DNA of 64,000 nt from Bryum argenteum (Eukaryota > Streptophyta > Bryopsida > Bryales > Bryaceae), in the NCBI GenBank assembly GCA_037043015.1, contig CM073322.1, forward strand, positions 12,473,601 through 12,537,600, written 5' to 3'. The notes under the pieces are model-generated. The model made no database searches. It was not told the origin of the DNA and saw only the letters and a program-made list of their open reading frames with translations. A program made the position numbers and the translations under genes. This document shows positions 46,274-58,192 of this stretch, in pieces (the stretch's first letter is position 1; each line of letters opens with the position of its first letter).

Positions 46274-47961
46274 AGTTGTTATAGATTTAGCAAAAAATCA
46301 AGCGAACCCCACCATGTAAGAATCACGTCGTTGGAGCTACATACTCTAATATTTAAGGCATGTATCTATTATTTAGGCATATAGTTTATTTTATGCGAGT
46401 GATACTATGATCTTGGGGACGGCTGGTCGGATTGGGCCTCAGAAAGTGTCCTTGGAAGTGGGTTAATATCCTCTAGAGTTGTGGAAAACATTTGGATCTC
46501 AAAACAAGTCGACGGGTCCCGAGATATTGAATTTTGAAGCATTTATGACCCCTAAATAACCAGAAATTGCAAAAATGACCTAATCATAGAACCCCAATTC
46601 CATTAAAATGGCACTATGCCATGTGCCATTTTGTCACACTAGATCTTACATTTGTGCTCATATAAAATGATATATTCTGTAATATCACAATTTTTTGTAA
46701 TATCACTTCTTTATATACATTGTCACTCATTTTCCCTAATATCACCTTAAAATTCTGTTATATCACATGGTTTTTGAACTACAGTTCAGAAAGGTGAGGT
46801 GTGCCATTTTACCGGAATAATGCCATTTTAACGGATTTGGGGTTATAGAGAATGTATGCCGCGGCTTTATACTAGTCTATTATTTAATAAGGAAAGTAGT
46901 TTGTTTTATTTTTGTTTTGATTTGCGTGTGACACTATGATATTATGAACCACCGATTGATGTAACAAAAGGGGTGTTAGAGTGTAATTCAAAATCAAACT
47001 TATGGAATTAGAAATATGTGAGAAAATGGAACTACTCAAAACCTGGGACCCTCCGCCACACGCTAGGGTGAAAGAAAGAGATTCCAAATGAACACATAAA
47101 ATCTGTTTTTTAATTGAACAATTGCGCCGGTGATACACAAGACAAAAAGACCTTCCGAAGTTGAGAGTGGAAGCACCTTACACTTCCTTCCTTTCACCCG
47201 GGACAGATAACATGGCCAGATAACTTCTTGAGGGACTACACTAATTCGTGTAATTAGCTTGGGTAGTAGTCACCACGGCTAAATTTAGCTATAGTGTAAT
47301 GTAATTTTTACACATCTTATTGGATAATATTCTTGTGTGATAAATTAGGTGTAAACTTCTATGTTAGTAACGTTAATCTATTGCCATTTTTACCTATATG
47401 TTAGAACGCTAGTTTCTCATTATTTACTTCACATGTTTCCACTCTTTGAAGAGTTGAAGGCCATGCATATTTTTACAACCCCTCAATGCATGCGTTTCCA
47501 TCATGAGTTCACTACCGTTCCCACCTTCTCCCTTCCGCTCCCACTTGCTCCCCACTGCATGCGTTCCCAACAACTTGTCTTCTTGTCTCATTTCCGGCAG
47601 CGACTTTTGTTGTAATGTTGAAAATAACTTTTGCGATTTTGTTGTAATGTTGAAAATAACTTTTGCGATTTTGTTGTAATGTTGAAAATAACTTTTGCGA
47701 TTTTGTTGTAATGTTGAAAATAACTTTTGCGATCCAATCGTTTTCCACATTTCTACAAAAAGATTTGCTTCCAACGACACCTCATGCGTCCCGGGCGATG
47801 GTTCCAAGATCATAGTGTCACTTGCAAATCAAAACAAAACAAAACAAAACAAGCTACAGACTTGCCTTAAATAATAGATACCTCCCTTAAATATTAGAAT
47901 ATGTAGTTCCACACGATGTGATTCTTACGTGGTTGGGTTCTCTTGCTTTTGTGCTAGATTT
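46274..47961. mobile_element. 1.7-kb element with ~140-bp imperfect inverted ends
   Basis: 46274-46415 is the inverted counterpart of about 47805-47961 (ends TAGATTTAGCA and TGCTAGATTTA; shared 'caccatgtaagaatcacgt' against 'acgtgattcttacatgg'-type sequence). Parts of the same terminal motif, with 'ttaaataataga' and (CAAAA)n, recur at 46870-46950, 48040-48170 and 58640-58880. No transposase frame is seen inside, so it is probably non-autonomous. Exact edges and target duplication are unresolved. Confidence 0.55.
47609..47733. repeat. 32-bp tandem repeat, four copies
   Basis: The unit starts gttgtaatgttgaaaataac and recurs at 47609, 47641, 47673 and 47705 with essentially no divergence, implying recent expansion. 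Confidence 0.9.
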
Positions 47962-48179
47962 ATTATTAGGTCCTTTTTGTAATTTTTTGTGATTGGGGGC
48001 TAGAATTACTTGAAAAGTTAATGTCTCGACACATTTTGCTATCCAATCGTTTTCCACATTTTTATAAAGAAATCTGCTTCCAAAAACACCTCATGCACTA
48101 CCGATGGTTCCCAAGATCAGAGTGCCACTCACAAACAAAACAAAACAAACTAGCCGCCTTGATAGATAGATGAAGTTTT

Positions 48180-49290
48180 CACTACGCACGTGAAATAGCT
48201 AGTGCGCCAGGTCCACCTTTTCACGACGAACTACCGCGACATTGGAGTAAGCCAAAGTACCTTAGCTCAGATTGCTATGGCTGCTGCTCCAAGAGTAAGA
48301 ACAACTGCAAGAATGGAGTAAAAGAAAGCATGGTTGTGGGGACGGAGACCTCAATTTCAAGTCAACATGCAGACACCAATGGGAAACGGGTTGAAGCGCG
48401 CAAGAGTACAGAAGTGCAGGAAGCACTGTAGAGCTAGCGACTGTTGCAATGCCAATTTAGCGCTGAGAGAGTCGACAGATTGAGGAAATAGATATTGCAA
48501 TGATATTGTTAGGAATTGGAAAAGGAAATGCAGGGTGTGTGGTTGTTACCGTGAGGGTGATCTACAGAATGGGATTTGGGGGCCTGGGTGGAATGCAAGG
48601 CAGCAATGCAAGGCAAGAGAGGGAGAGGAGCGCCCGCAATATGTCCCGAATAACGGCAGCGGATTCCGGGGTGGACCATCGACTGGATCTGACACTGCGA
48701 CGAATCGACGACTGTCCACGCCTCCGGGCCCCCCGGATGCTCCTCAATCTGGTGGGCCAGCCGCACGATCTTCCCTTGCTGCCCTGGCTTCCTACCCTGA
48801 CATCCTCATTCTCCTCGTTCTATAAAACTCCCCAATTCTCCAAAATCATGCACACAGATCATGTTGGTCCCATGCCGCGGATACCAACTGTCAGACTACA
48901 CCCCCTTCCATCATCACTCCGACCTCCACCCCACCCCCGCAGGTTCTCAATGCCCATGTAGCCACACTCGCATCCCATTACTAGTACGTGCGCTCCTCTC
49001 CTCATTAACGAGAGAGACAGACCCAAAGAGGCCGATTGGGACACCTCGTGGTGCCCAATTGCCGAGATATCACAACGAAACAGGCAGTCAGTTGCAGGTG
49101 ATGAAAGGTAGTGTGAGGTTTACGGTGTGTTACTGTCCGCATCATCGACGAATTGATACGTGGGGAATTCAACCGCGAATGGCAGAAAAAAGAACGACAC
49201 TAAGTTACGTGTGAGAGTAGTAGTGTGTTGTTAGTGAAAACAGTGGTGGAAGGTAGCGTGACTGTGGGGGTTTGGTGAGCACTAGTATAT
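48180..49290 (+). promoter_or_regulatory. Promoter and leader of the C2H2 gene
   Basis: GC-rich from about 48500. A TATA-box candidate (ctataaaac, 48820-48828) lies about 470 bp before the start codon, implying a leader of roughly 440 nt. The long frame at 48500-48961 has no domain and lies upstream of and across the TATA site, so it is not called as a gene. Confidence 0.45.
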
Positions 49291-51299
49291 ATGGCGGTGC
49301 CTGCGAGTCCGTGCGTGGCTGCGTCGTTTTTCGCAGTCGACACGGAACCTGATCAGTCGAAGCTTTTTGGGACTGACGATAGTGGGAGCATTGGACTGTA
49401 TACCACGTTCGGGGAAGATGATTCGAACACGTCATTCGGCAGTTGGCCGGACCCGTCGGCGTATACCTCCTGTAGTGAAGTGTCTTCGTCGTTCGGACCG
49501 TCGGCAGCGGAATCCCTCACCAGCTTGCTTACTTCGGATACAGTTCCAAGTTTTCCCACTGAGGAGGATCTCAACTTCGCTGTGGGTGCGGAGTTTCTGG
49601 AGCACTTCCGCTCAGGAAGTTCTTCCAGTTTCGTGCAGACACCGGAATTATACAATCAGCAGCTTTTTGAAGCTCCAGTGGTAGACATCGACTCGCCTGG
49701 CTCCGGGAGCTTGGAGGACTCTCGGGGATCAGACGATTTGAACCACCGTGGTTTCCAAGCCTTGTCGAATGTGGATGACGACTCCGTGACTAGCTTGGAG
49801 GAGGAGCCAGTCGACGGGGTGCACATACCACCTCCTCTCAACAAGAAGGTATCGATCATCAACACTTTTGGCACATTACAACGAATATGTCCTTTCCTAG
49901 TTTGGATGAACAGCTCTTGAATTGCTTGATTCCTTTCGGCGTTCAGGAATCGTGCCAATTACAGTAAGTGGTGAGTATTTACTGATGAGGGTGGTGGTTT
50001 TGATGTGTTTTGTTGCAGAGGATCGAGATGTTCGACGACGCATACTACGAGAGTATCGAGGCGGCGGAGGTGCCGGTCGACGTGATCGAGAACAAGCGGC
50101 CGTTCCAGTGCGGGCTGGCGGGGTGTAACAAGACGTTCAAGAACCCGCAGACCATGAAGATGCACCACAAGACGCACTTCAGCGACGGGAGTGCTCCCCC
50201 CGCCGACCTGGTGCTGCCCACCTCGTCGACGCCGAACGCGAGCGCCAACAACAACAACAGCAGCAGCAACTGGATGGCCGGCCGCAGCAAGAAAATCCCG
50301 TCGCGCTGCCCCAAGTGCCGCAAGACCTTCGTCGGGCTTTACGAGCTCCGACGCCATTACGGCCGCAAGCACTCCGAAGGCGAGCGCCCATTCCAATGCC
50401 GCAAATGCGACAAACGCTTCTACATCGAGGTAGCTATCTCCATTACCGATTCCCTCCTCTTCGAACCGGCCTTTCTGCTTAAACCCATCTTAAGTAACTA
50501 GACAGTCACATTCGCTCCAATGGCGTGCTTAGAAATATGTTCACAGGTCTTGAACTTCGGACTGGTCTGGCGTTTAAGCTTCGGACCGGTCAAGCTTTCA
50601 GGCTTCGATCAGGTTTTTGAACGTCGATCGCTGAAAGCTCTCTCTTGGTTCTCGATAAGTTGAGAAGCGGTAGACTTTCTTCATCGATTGACGAGTGTGA
50701 GCTGTGATCAGGTAGACGTGCGAGACCATGAGAAACTGTGCGGGGAGCAAATAGAGTGCAAATGCGGGCTCAAGTTTGCGTTCAAGTGCAACATGGTAGC
50801 ACACAAGAAGGCGCATCCAGCATGTCAAGAGAATGCTGCGAAGACTTCCACATCAGTAAACATTACAACAAACAACAACGTGAATTCCACATCAGTGAAC
50901 ATTATGACGACCTACAACGGCGAGGATTCCAGCATAAGTCGCTGGATCACACCCAAGTCATCGTCGTCGTCGACTCAGCAGCGGACCAAGAGGTGCCATG
51001 AGCTTGTCGAGGAGACGAGGCCAGATCTCATGTCCAAGCTCAGGAAGCTCTACTCGCAGCAGCGAACCACCGAAGACTCGGGTGGCGACTCTCTCAAGTA
51101 CGATTTCGCAGGGCTGGGGTTCTCCACCGAGGGTGGCGCTCTATGGTCCAACAACCACAATCTGCACTACCCGGCGCCTTTACCGGGGCCGCTACCTTCC
51201 ACTTCAGTGTTCGGGACCCTCGATCCTTTGCAACGGCGAGGCGCGAAACTTAGCGCCCTGGACTTGCTCCATCTCGCCGGTGTCACCCCGGGCCTCTAA
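49291..51299 (+). CDS. C2H2 zinc-finger transcription factor with four fingers (IDD/STOP/WIP-like arrangement)
   Basis: Exons 49291-49848, 50019-50429 and 50712-51299, all phase 0 with GT-AG introns (1557 nt, 518 aa). Residues 1-186 are Ser/Asp/Glu-rich and probably regulatory. Fingers: ZF1 217-239 (C-x4-C-x12-H-x3-H), ZF2 283-304 (C-x2-C-x12-H-x4-H), ZF3 313-333 (C-x2-C-x12-H-x3-C, split by intron 2) and ZF4 339-358 (C-x-C-x12-H-x3-H). The C2H2-C2H2-C2HC-CxC order in the last three fingers resembles plant IDD, STOP1 and WIP factors, but ZF1 and the 43-residue Asn/Ser-rich spacer do not match any of these that I recall. The tail ends in 'LSALDLLHLAGVTPGL', a possible short functional motif. 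Probably nuclear and DNA-binding; targets unknown. The start is the first ATG of the long frame (MAVPASPCVAASFF). Confidence 0.92.
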
Positions 51300-51946
51300 G
51301 CAAATTTTAGCCAGCTATCCATTCTTCTGGGTCCATGAGACCCACTCTACAATCATCAACAATCACGTATACAATCTCTACAACGATCGAGCTGAGATAG
51401 AAGCACCTAAAAGCAGCCCCACCTGAGCCTCGTTGACGTTTACATCCGATTATAGTAGATCCGTTGCTTTTAGATGCTTCTGTCTTTAGTCCGAAGTGCA
51501 TTCATGCAGAGGTGGAACATCGCCCCGTGGTGCACTGCAAGCAAGCCATACTTAGTCCTATTATGTAGCTTACTTATATATTTTGAAGTAGCTTATCTAT
51601 GTTGCAGATCCTTCATGGAGTTGCTAGTTCTAGTAAAGCAACTTTGTGCCAGCAATTCTCAAGTAATTCCACATGAAATATGAGCACTTTTTTGTTCCTA
51701 AAATGTGAATGTTGCATTCAGATTTCTGCAAATGGATGTTCAGACTGTCCCTACACCGTGAGCAAAGCTGACATAATTTTTACTGAAAAGCAGTTAATCG
51801 TGTTTCTTCCACTCTACCAGAATGCTTTCTCAAAATGAGAGATGAGCAGGGAGGGGCATGCTTTACAAGATTACAAATGTTGTATTGAACGGATTCGAAA
51901 GGGTAACACAAAAATGGATGTGTCAATATAACAAAAGAGATGCATG
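51300..51946. other. 3' regions of the convergent C2H2 and PLAA genes
   Basis: About 650 bp separate the two stops. The sequence is AT-richer than the exons and contains no further exon or RNA gene that I can see. Confidence 0.6.
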
Positions 51947-54900
51947 CTACTTGAGCAGGTTTGCTATGTCTTTCCCGACTTCAGAAACTTTCGGAACGGT
52001 TGACTTGCTTGCGGCAGCAGCCGAAGTCCTCGCATCCAGATCCACGGCTACAGCCTTTACACTACCGGAATGGATCTGTATCAATCAGATGAAACGAGTA
52101 AGCCCAAACTCTCTTAGAAGGCACCCTACGTTAACTTTGAAAATATTCTGGAAGTGGAAAAAAACCATACCAGAGTTCCAAGGGCAACGAGGGCACGGAA
52201 TCGCACTTCAGAATCTACCTCTTGAGCATCTGCCATCTGCAGGTACGGTGATTGGGAGACGATCAGGATATAGCATCGACAAAACATGTACAAGGGGTTG
52301 TTAACATCGCTTGTCGATAGTAGTCAAACGCTCAATAAAAGTCGAATGTAGGTTAATAGACGAGCACCTCTACAGCCGCAGATAGAGCCTGAATTTGTCC
52401 TTCCTCATCGTTGGTCTCTAACAACAACACCGAATAGCTGCAGGATAAAGTTTAGGTCAGAAGATGCAACAAAATGAGTCAGAACAATAAATTCATGGCA
52501 CTTAACTATGTCGGTCGTTGTCTCCTCGAGATTGGAGCTTCTTAAGGGTACTTACTTGAGAACCAAAGTAGCATAAGATAGCCGGACGTTCTTGTTCATT
52601 GATGAGCAACATCCAGAGAAAAGGTCCAAAATCTGTGGCATTGCACACCATATTTAAGTGGACGATAAAATCACTTCAACCATATATCACATGTTCGGCA
52701 ATGCTCAAAATTTAAGGCAAAAGCCAAAGGGTGATAAGTTTCAAACCTCACTGCGGTTCCCTACAACCCAGTTCCTCAACCCAGTGTTTTTGAATGTATT
52801 AACAGCCACCCGAGCGCTTGTGAGTAGATTCGGCATTGCCACAGGCTCCCCAGTGGCTCGTCGTAAAGCTTCCATCAACACATCTGTTGGCATTTAACGT
52901 GGTGAGCTTCGATTTGTGATTCATAAATTGCATGAGGAGCTCATTTCCGAAGGTAAACGGTATCTCAAAGGTAACTAAGCGAAGGATATACCATTTCCAG
53001 TGGTCGATTCATTGGCAAAGTAAGCAGCACATTGTGGATGTAGAAGCATCATCCTCATGATATCCAAAACTGCTCAAAACACACATCAATCGACAATCAG
53101 AACCTGAACTTGATAGTTCGGCTTAGATCCTGATGCAAAATGTTTCGAATAACTCCAATGTGGCGGCCAGGCTGATTACAAAACCAGGATGAACACATGG
53201 GGACTGCATACCTGGAAAGATGTGCTCCACAGGCCATTGTAGCACCAACTTTGTGATTAACTTAAAATCGACATCAGCAAACGATGAAGCATGAAATCGT
53301 GACGTTTCTTTTAGAGTTGCAACCATGGCCTGAATCCGCAACATATCTGCCTGGCTCAGAGCCAACTCCTTCTTCTCCTGCACATTCTTTTGAATCTTAC
53401 CAGAAGCATATGATGGCATTTAACACGAACATCAATAACAGAAAAAAGGATATATATTTCTTGCCCGATCATAATAGTATAACAAAACGTGATAATACCT
53501 CCACTGCTGACAATGCGGTACTGAATTCAGTTAGCTTCTTGATTATGCCTTCGTATTGAGCGGTGTCAAAAAACAAGTATCCTTTCTGGAGAATGCAACA
53601 TTGAAAATTGTCAACCATCTTCGGACAAAAACAACAGGTCCTGATGTAACAATGCTATATTATTAGGCAGCGTTATTCGATACCCGAACCGAGTTAAGGA
53701 ATAGCATGCAACTCTCAGAGCAACAAGCGACTTGATACGAACCATTGGAATATGCTTGTAAGCCGGCGTGCTAGGTACAGGCGTCGAGACTGCAGATTCA
53801 ACGAGTATGCAAATGAAGCATTTAGTAAGGGTAAAACAGAACTTCTTGAGCTATATCACTCATGCTGCAGCAATCAGACTGGACACATTGTAACTATATC
53901 TGCCACAAAGCCTCTCTGGCGAGTGTCACCAGATTATGTAGGAATCATCGATTCCCTACTATTGAAAGTGCCCAGACCATGACTTGGCAAACACATGTAA
54001 GATTCTGCAAAACATCTGGTTGCCCTGACAATGAATAAGGCCACGCAACCACTAGAGTGCAGGTGATAATCACCTGAGACTTGAGGTTGACGCGCTTGCT
54101 GACCAGGTACATAGGCATTTGCTGCAGAGTTAAACATCATATTTAATCAGCTGTAGAAAACCACTGGCTGTAAAATGGCTGATCCCACAAAGATCGGCTG
54201 CTTGAGAAACAAGTACCATGAAATAAGTAGACTGATATGTAAATGCGTATGACGTACCACCAGTGAAAGGGTCTCCTGAGACTTGAGATTGACGCGCTTG
54301 CTGACCAGGTACGTAGGCATTTGCTGTAGATAGTTCAACACATTTATGACTAATCAGCTGTAGAACATCATTGGCTACAGAATAACTGATCCCACTACGA
54401 TTGGCTGCTCGAGAAACAAGTGCCATGAAATAAGTAGAATGATTCTTAAACGAGACTTACCACCAGTGTATGGGTCGACATAATTAGGATCGAAGCCTGT
54501 CGATGCAGCAGCACCACCTGTGTTCTGGAGAATAAACTCAACAACTTGCTGCCTGTAGCCGGGCGATAGTCCTTCATCTTCCAACCACTTATCCGCAATA
54601 TCGTAAGGATTGTCTAGATCACACAAAACATGTCTTCAGAACAAGCATCACATCCGAATGAGCCAAAAGCTAACATGAAACGATCAATAAATCCCACTAC
54701 ATACATCAAACGTGCTACGTATCATTCTGTGATTGGATCCAGATGGCGTGGACGCAGAGATTCATATTTGGCTGTGCAAACTTACCTCCGACATTGTAAG
54801 GTAGCTTTCGGGTTGGCAACCCATCTCCAATGTCTACGTCAAATACTGCAAGCACCATAAACCATCAACACAATTTTACGTGTCGTGTATACCAAAAAGT

Positions 54901-57900
54901 ACACCATAGGTAGCAAAAAATCAGCACAAAAACCTTTTTCGAACTAGCATCATACCATAATCGTATTTCACTCCATGAAGGGTCTTGGCCTCGGTGTTGT
55001 TTCCTGGCCCGTCTACCACTTCTCCAATCTATCACAATCAACGATCACATAAGCAACTGCGAGATACTTCATCCATAAGTACAGACTCAGACTCCTCGCT
55101 ATCTAAAATGCTAAACAAGCAGACATCAAATAACATGCACCTTATCCCACTTGTACTCATTCAGGTTCCAGGAGTAAGCGACCCCACTAGTACCCTCCCT
55201 CACAATCCGCGTTTGACCATTTTTAGTCCCTGTCCATTCACCCAAAAGCCAAATACTAGAGTCATGAGGAAATGCTTCTGCGGAATTAAAGTAAGTGCGC
55301 ACATCTTCAAACTACATGGAAACTTTAAATCGAGTGAGTTTGCGACTAAAAATGGGACCCGTAAAGCATGAGACATAAGCTATAAAAAGAAAATGATTCC
55401 ATTGGTCATAGTATATTCCTCATAGATGAACAAATGTGAGATGATGATCGCATACCAGGTTCCTGCAGCGCTTCGATACCCGGCAAGTCCTCCACCTTCA
55501 CACCACCGACTGTCTTTCTGAAATATCAAAAACAATGAAATGTTTCAGTTCTGTCCTATCCTGCTGATAAATTCTACAAAACTAGAAAGTCCATAAAGAT
55601 TGAAGTTAGAAGAGGGTAAAGAAACGAACGCTGCAGATTTCCGAGATGACACAAGCGAAATGAATGCTTCCATCTCTTCAGCTGAGGCATAGAGGTTCTT
55701 CTCACGAGTCCACACACGGGCCACACCATCTGAACATGCTGTAACCAAATCTCCATTTGGCAGGAATGCCACATCCCAAACACAGCCCGGGTGCTCTATG
55801 CTCTGGATGCAGACGCCCCCTACAAACGGCATCACTTGATGTAAGCTAAAATTCTAAACCCTATCCAGAAAGACGCGAAGTAGGCATTGGAAAGAAACCT
55901 ATAAGTATGTAATCCCTCCTACTACAGGAAATGCGAGATATCAACTGAGGATGAAAGAACCTCTCCAAATTTTGGCGAAGCCGTCTTCACTTCCAGATGC
56001 TATAATGCCTGAAGAGTGTGCAGCTACAGAGTAGACAATTGCAGTGTGGCCCACTAACTCCAAGAGCTGCTCTCCACTCAGTGCCCACAATCTCACTGAC
56101 CTGCAATGTCATAAACCCGTATCCATCAGTTCAGATTTTATCAAGTTCAGATTTTATCAACACCTGAGAGCGTGCCTTCACTTGAAAAAAGTTTGCTAAT
56201 TATAAGAACTTCACGATATATGATCTCACTGACCAGTAACAACTAGCTGTACACTTAGTTCGAGTAAACAGCAGGCAGCATATGACCGCAATGATTCTCC
56301 CACAATTCTTTTAAAAAAACTGACAAAGTGAACTGAGAAGAATCTCACCCGTCGTGCGAGGCAGAAATAATTCCAACATTAGACATTATTGCAAGGCCAC
56401 GAACAGTGTCTGTAGAGGACAAGATAGCAGATCATTAATGCAAAATGCTCCCCATCGATACCTACTTATGCCTGAGAGAACCCACAACTCTTATTCTACA
56501 CATCCTGACGCAGTAGCAACTGCATCCTCCAAAACATGAAGGTAATTTCGCATTTTGGAGCTGTAACAGAAGGTTCTCATGGAAGTTCCAGAACAAAACT
56601 TAAACCTCAAAGTTAAACGCTGATCCGGATTGATAAAAACACGGCATGACCTTTTCTTACTACAGGTAGACAAACTATACAGCTGCAAGCTTAAACACAG
56701 CTGATAAGTGCAAGCCTAACCTGTGTGGCCACGAAGTGTGCTAACACAAGTTGAACCTCGCCAGATTTTCATGGTTGTATCACTCGAGCCTGTCACAACA
56801 TCACCATTAGGAAGTGGAAGCACGGCCTGTACAGGCCCATCATGTCCTTGCAAAACCTCGACTGCTTGCCCATTTCGCCACCTCCGCACTGTGCTGCGAA
56901 CCATGGAAAGAACCGAGTAAATTTCTCGAAAGTAAGCTGAACCTCCAACTAAATACTCGCACAAACCTACGGCCATAATGAGACGATAATGCACCATTCA
57001 AGGTTAAAATCGAAACTGAACTCCTGAGGGATGCTAGGGAGAACTATACCTGTCAACAGATGCAGATAAGATGTCACCATTCGAGTCAACAGCTACGTCG
57101 CTGACCTGCAATTTATGTCCTTTCATATCATTCACAATGGCTGCTTTCTCAAGATCCCATACCAAGACACGAGTATCCATCCCTCCAGACACCAGGCCCC
57201 CCGCCGGTAGAGATTCATTCGGTGGAATCCAAGCCACAGTGCCCACGAAGTTCGTATGTCCAACTAATGTCTTATCTAAGTTGTACTCTCTCTCGCCTTC
57301 TTTAGTTTCCCAAATACGCACAGACTTGTCTCTCGAGCCTGTTGCAATGACCCCGTCATGGGATACACCTAAACCTCGCACCTGCAGTCAAGAGCAATAG
57401 TCAAGCACATGCATACTTTGCAAAATACACAACCTAAAATTTAATTGATCCGCCGAAAACTGCTTATAAAACACACCTGCCTCCACTTTCCGTGGGAGCT
57501 ATAAGGTCATGTCACTTTCCAAGGGAGCTATTATCACAGCAATTATGTCATGACTCCACGCACTCTAGTGAGCTTCAAAATAAAACTGCTAGAATGTAGA
57601 ATCGCGGACCTTTCTGAATTAAGAACCCTATCATTCTACTTCGAATTGAATCGATCAATTAGGGTTTAGCATACGATTGGCTTGATCGATTAAAGAAAGT
57701 GGCTTCTAAAGCCCGCTGTACATCAAGTGCGATCATAAATTACACCTCAGGCTAGAGAACGTTAAATTTCGATAATTAACTACAACATGTACTATTCAAG
57801 ACCAATTCTGCTGATCGCAGCAAGTAAACGTCCTTAGGAACCAGATAGTAATAGAAAAGCACTAGGTTAGATTGACTCTTCTGCAATTACTGAATATGAG

Positions 57901-58192
57901 TTGCAAATTGGTATACCTCGAGATTTTCAATGTAATAAACCCTAACCCTAATTGATTGCATTTCAAGGCCTCTGTTCGATTGCATCGAGACTTCGGAGTT
58001 GTAGACACACGAAGGAGGAGAAGTTGAAATTGAGAGATGATCACTGTACTCAATTCAGGATCGGTGGCGATGGTCGCTCTCGTCAGGTGCAAGAAATGCA
58101 AATTCAAAGTCTGTGAAGAGGACGATGCTTACATCTTCCTCGTGCCCGAAGAGTTGGCACCGAAGAGTATATTGAGGCGACTCCTCCCCCAT
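51947..58192 (-). CDS. PLAA: PLAA/DOA1/UFD3-like ubiquitin-binding Cdc48 cofactor (WD40-PFU-PUL)
   Basis: Twenty-two exons (minus strand): 58192-58133, 57381-57050, 56893-56721, 56409-56349, 56100-55961, 55819-55630, 55517-55456, 55229-55141, 55028-54956, 54845-54786, 54613-54461, 54323-54258, 54121-54074, 53789-53743, 53585-53499, 53377-53212, 53069-52992, 52883-52747, 52632-52556, 52437-52368, 52236-52171, 52075-51947 (2364 nt, 787 aa, near human PLAA's 795). Residues 1 to about 305 form a WD40 propeller (repeated GH...W(D/E) units, e.g. 'GSRDKSVRIWE', 'GSSDTTMKIWR', 'GSEDGFAKIWR'). PFU domain about 340-455 ('AYSWNLNEYKWDKIGEVVDG', 'NPYDIADKWL'), which binds ubiquitin; PUL domain about 510-787, which binds Cdc48/p97 C termini. 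Role: ubiquitin homeostasis and sorting. Exons 12 and 13 are duplicates of each other. Several donors are weak (GTTCGT, GTTTGA), but every phase fits. Confidence 0.95.
54074..54450 (-). repeat. Tandem duplication of a PLAA exon with its intron
   Basis: Exon 12 (54323-54258) and exon 13 (54121-54074) both encode NAYVPGQQARQ(S/P)QVSG. The intron sequence upstream of each (about 54330-54450 and 54126-54250) is also similar ('aatcagctgtagaa', 'gagaaacaag', 'gccatgaaataagtaga'). Exon 13 lacks the last 18 nt present in exon 12. Confidence 0.9.

Noticed and set aside
48500-48961. 153-codon frame before the C2H2 gene
   Set aside because: No domain or homology recognised; it overlaps the TATA candidate and GC-rich promoter.
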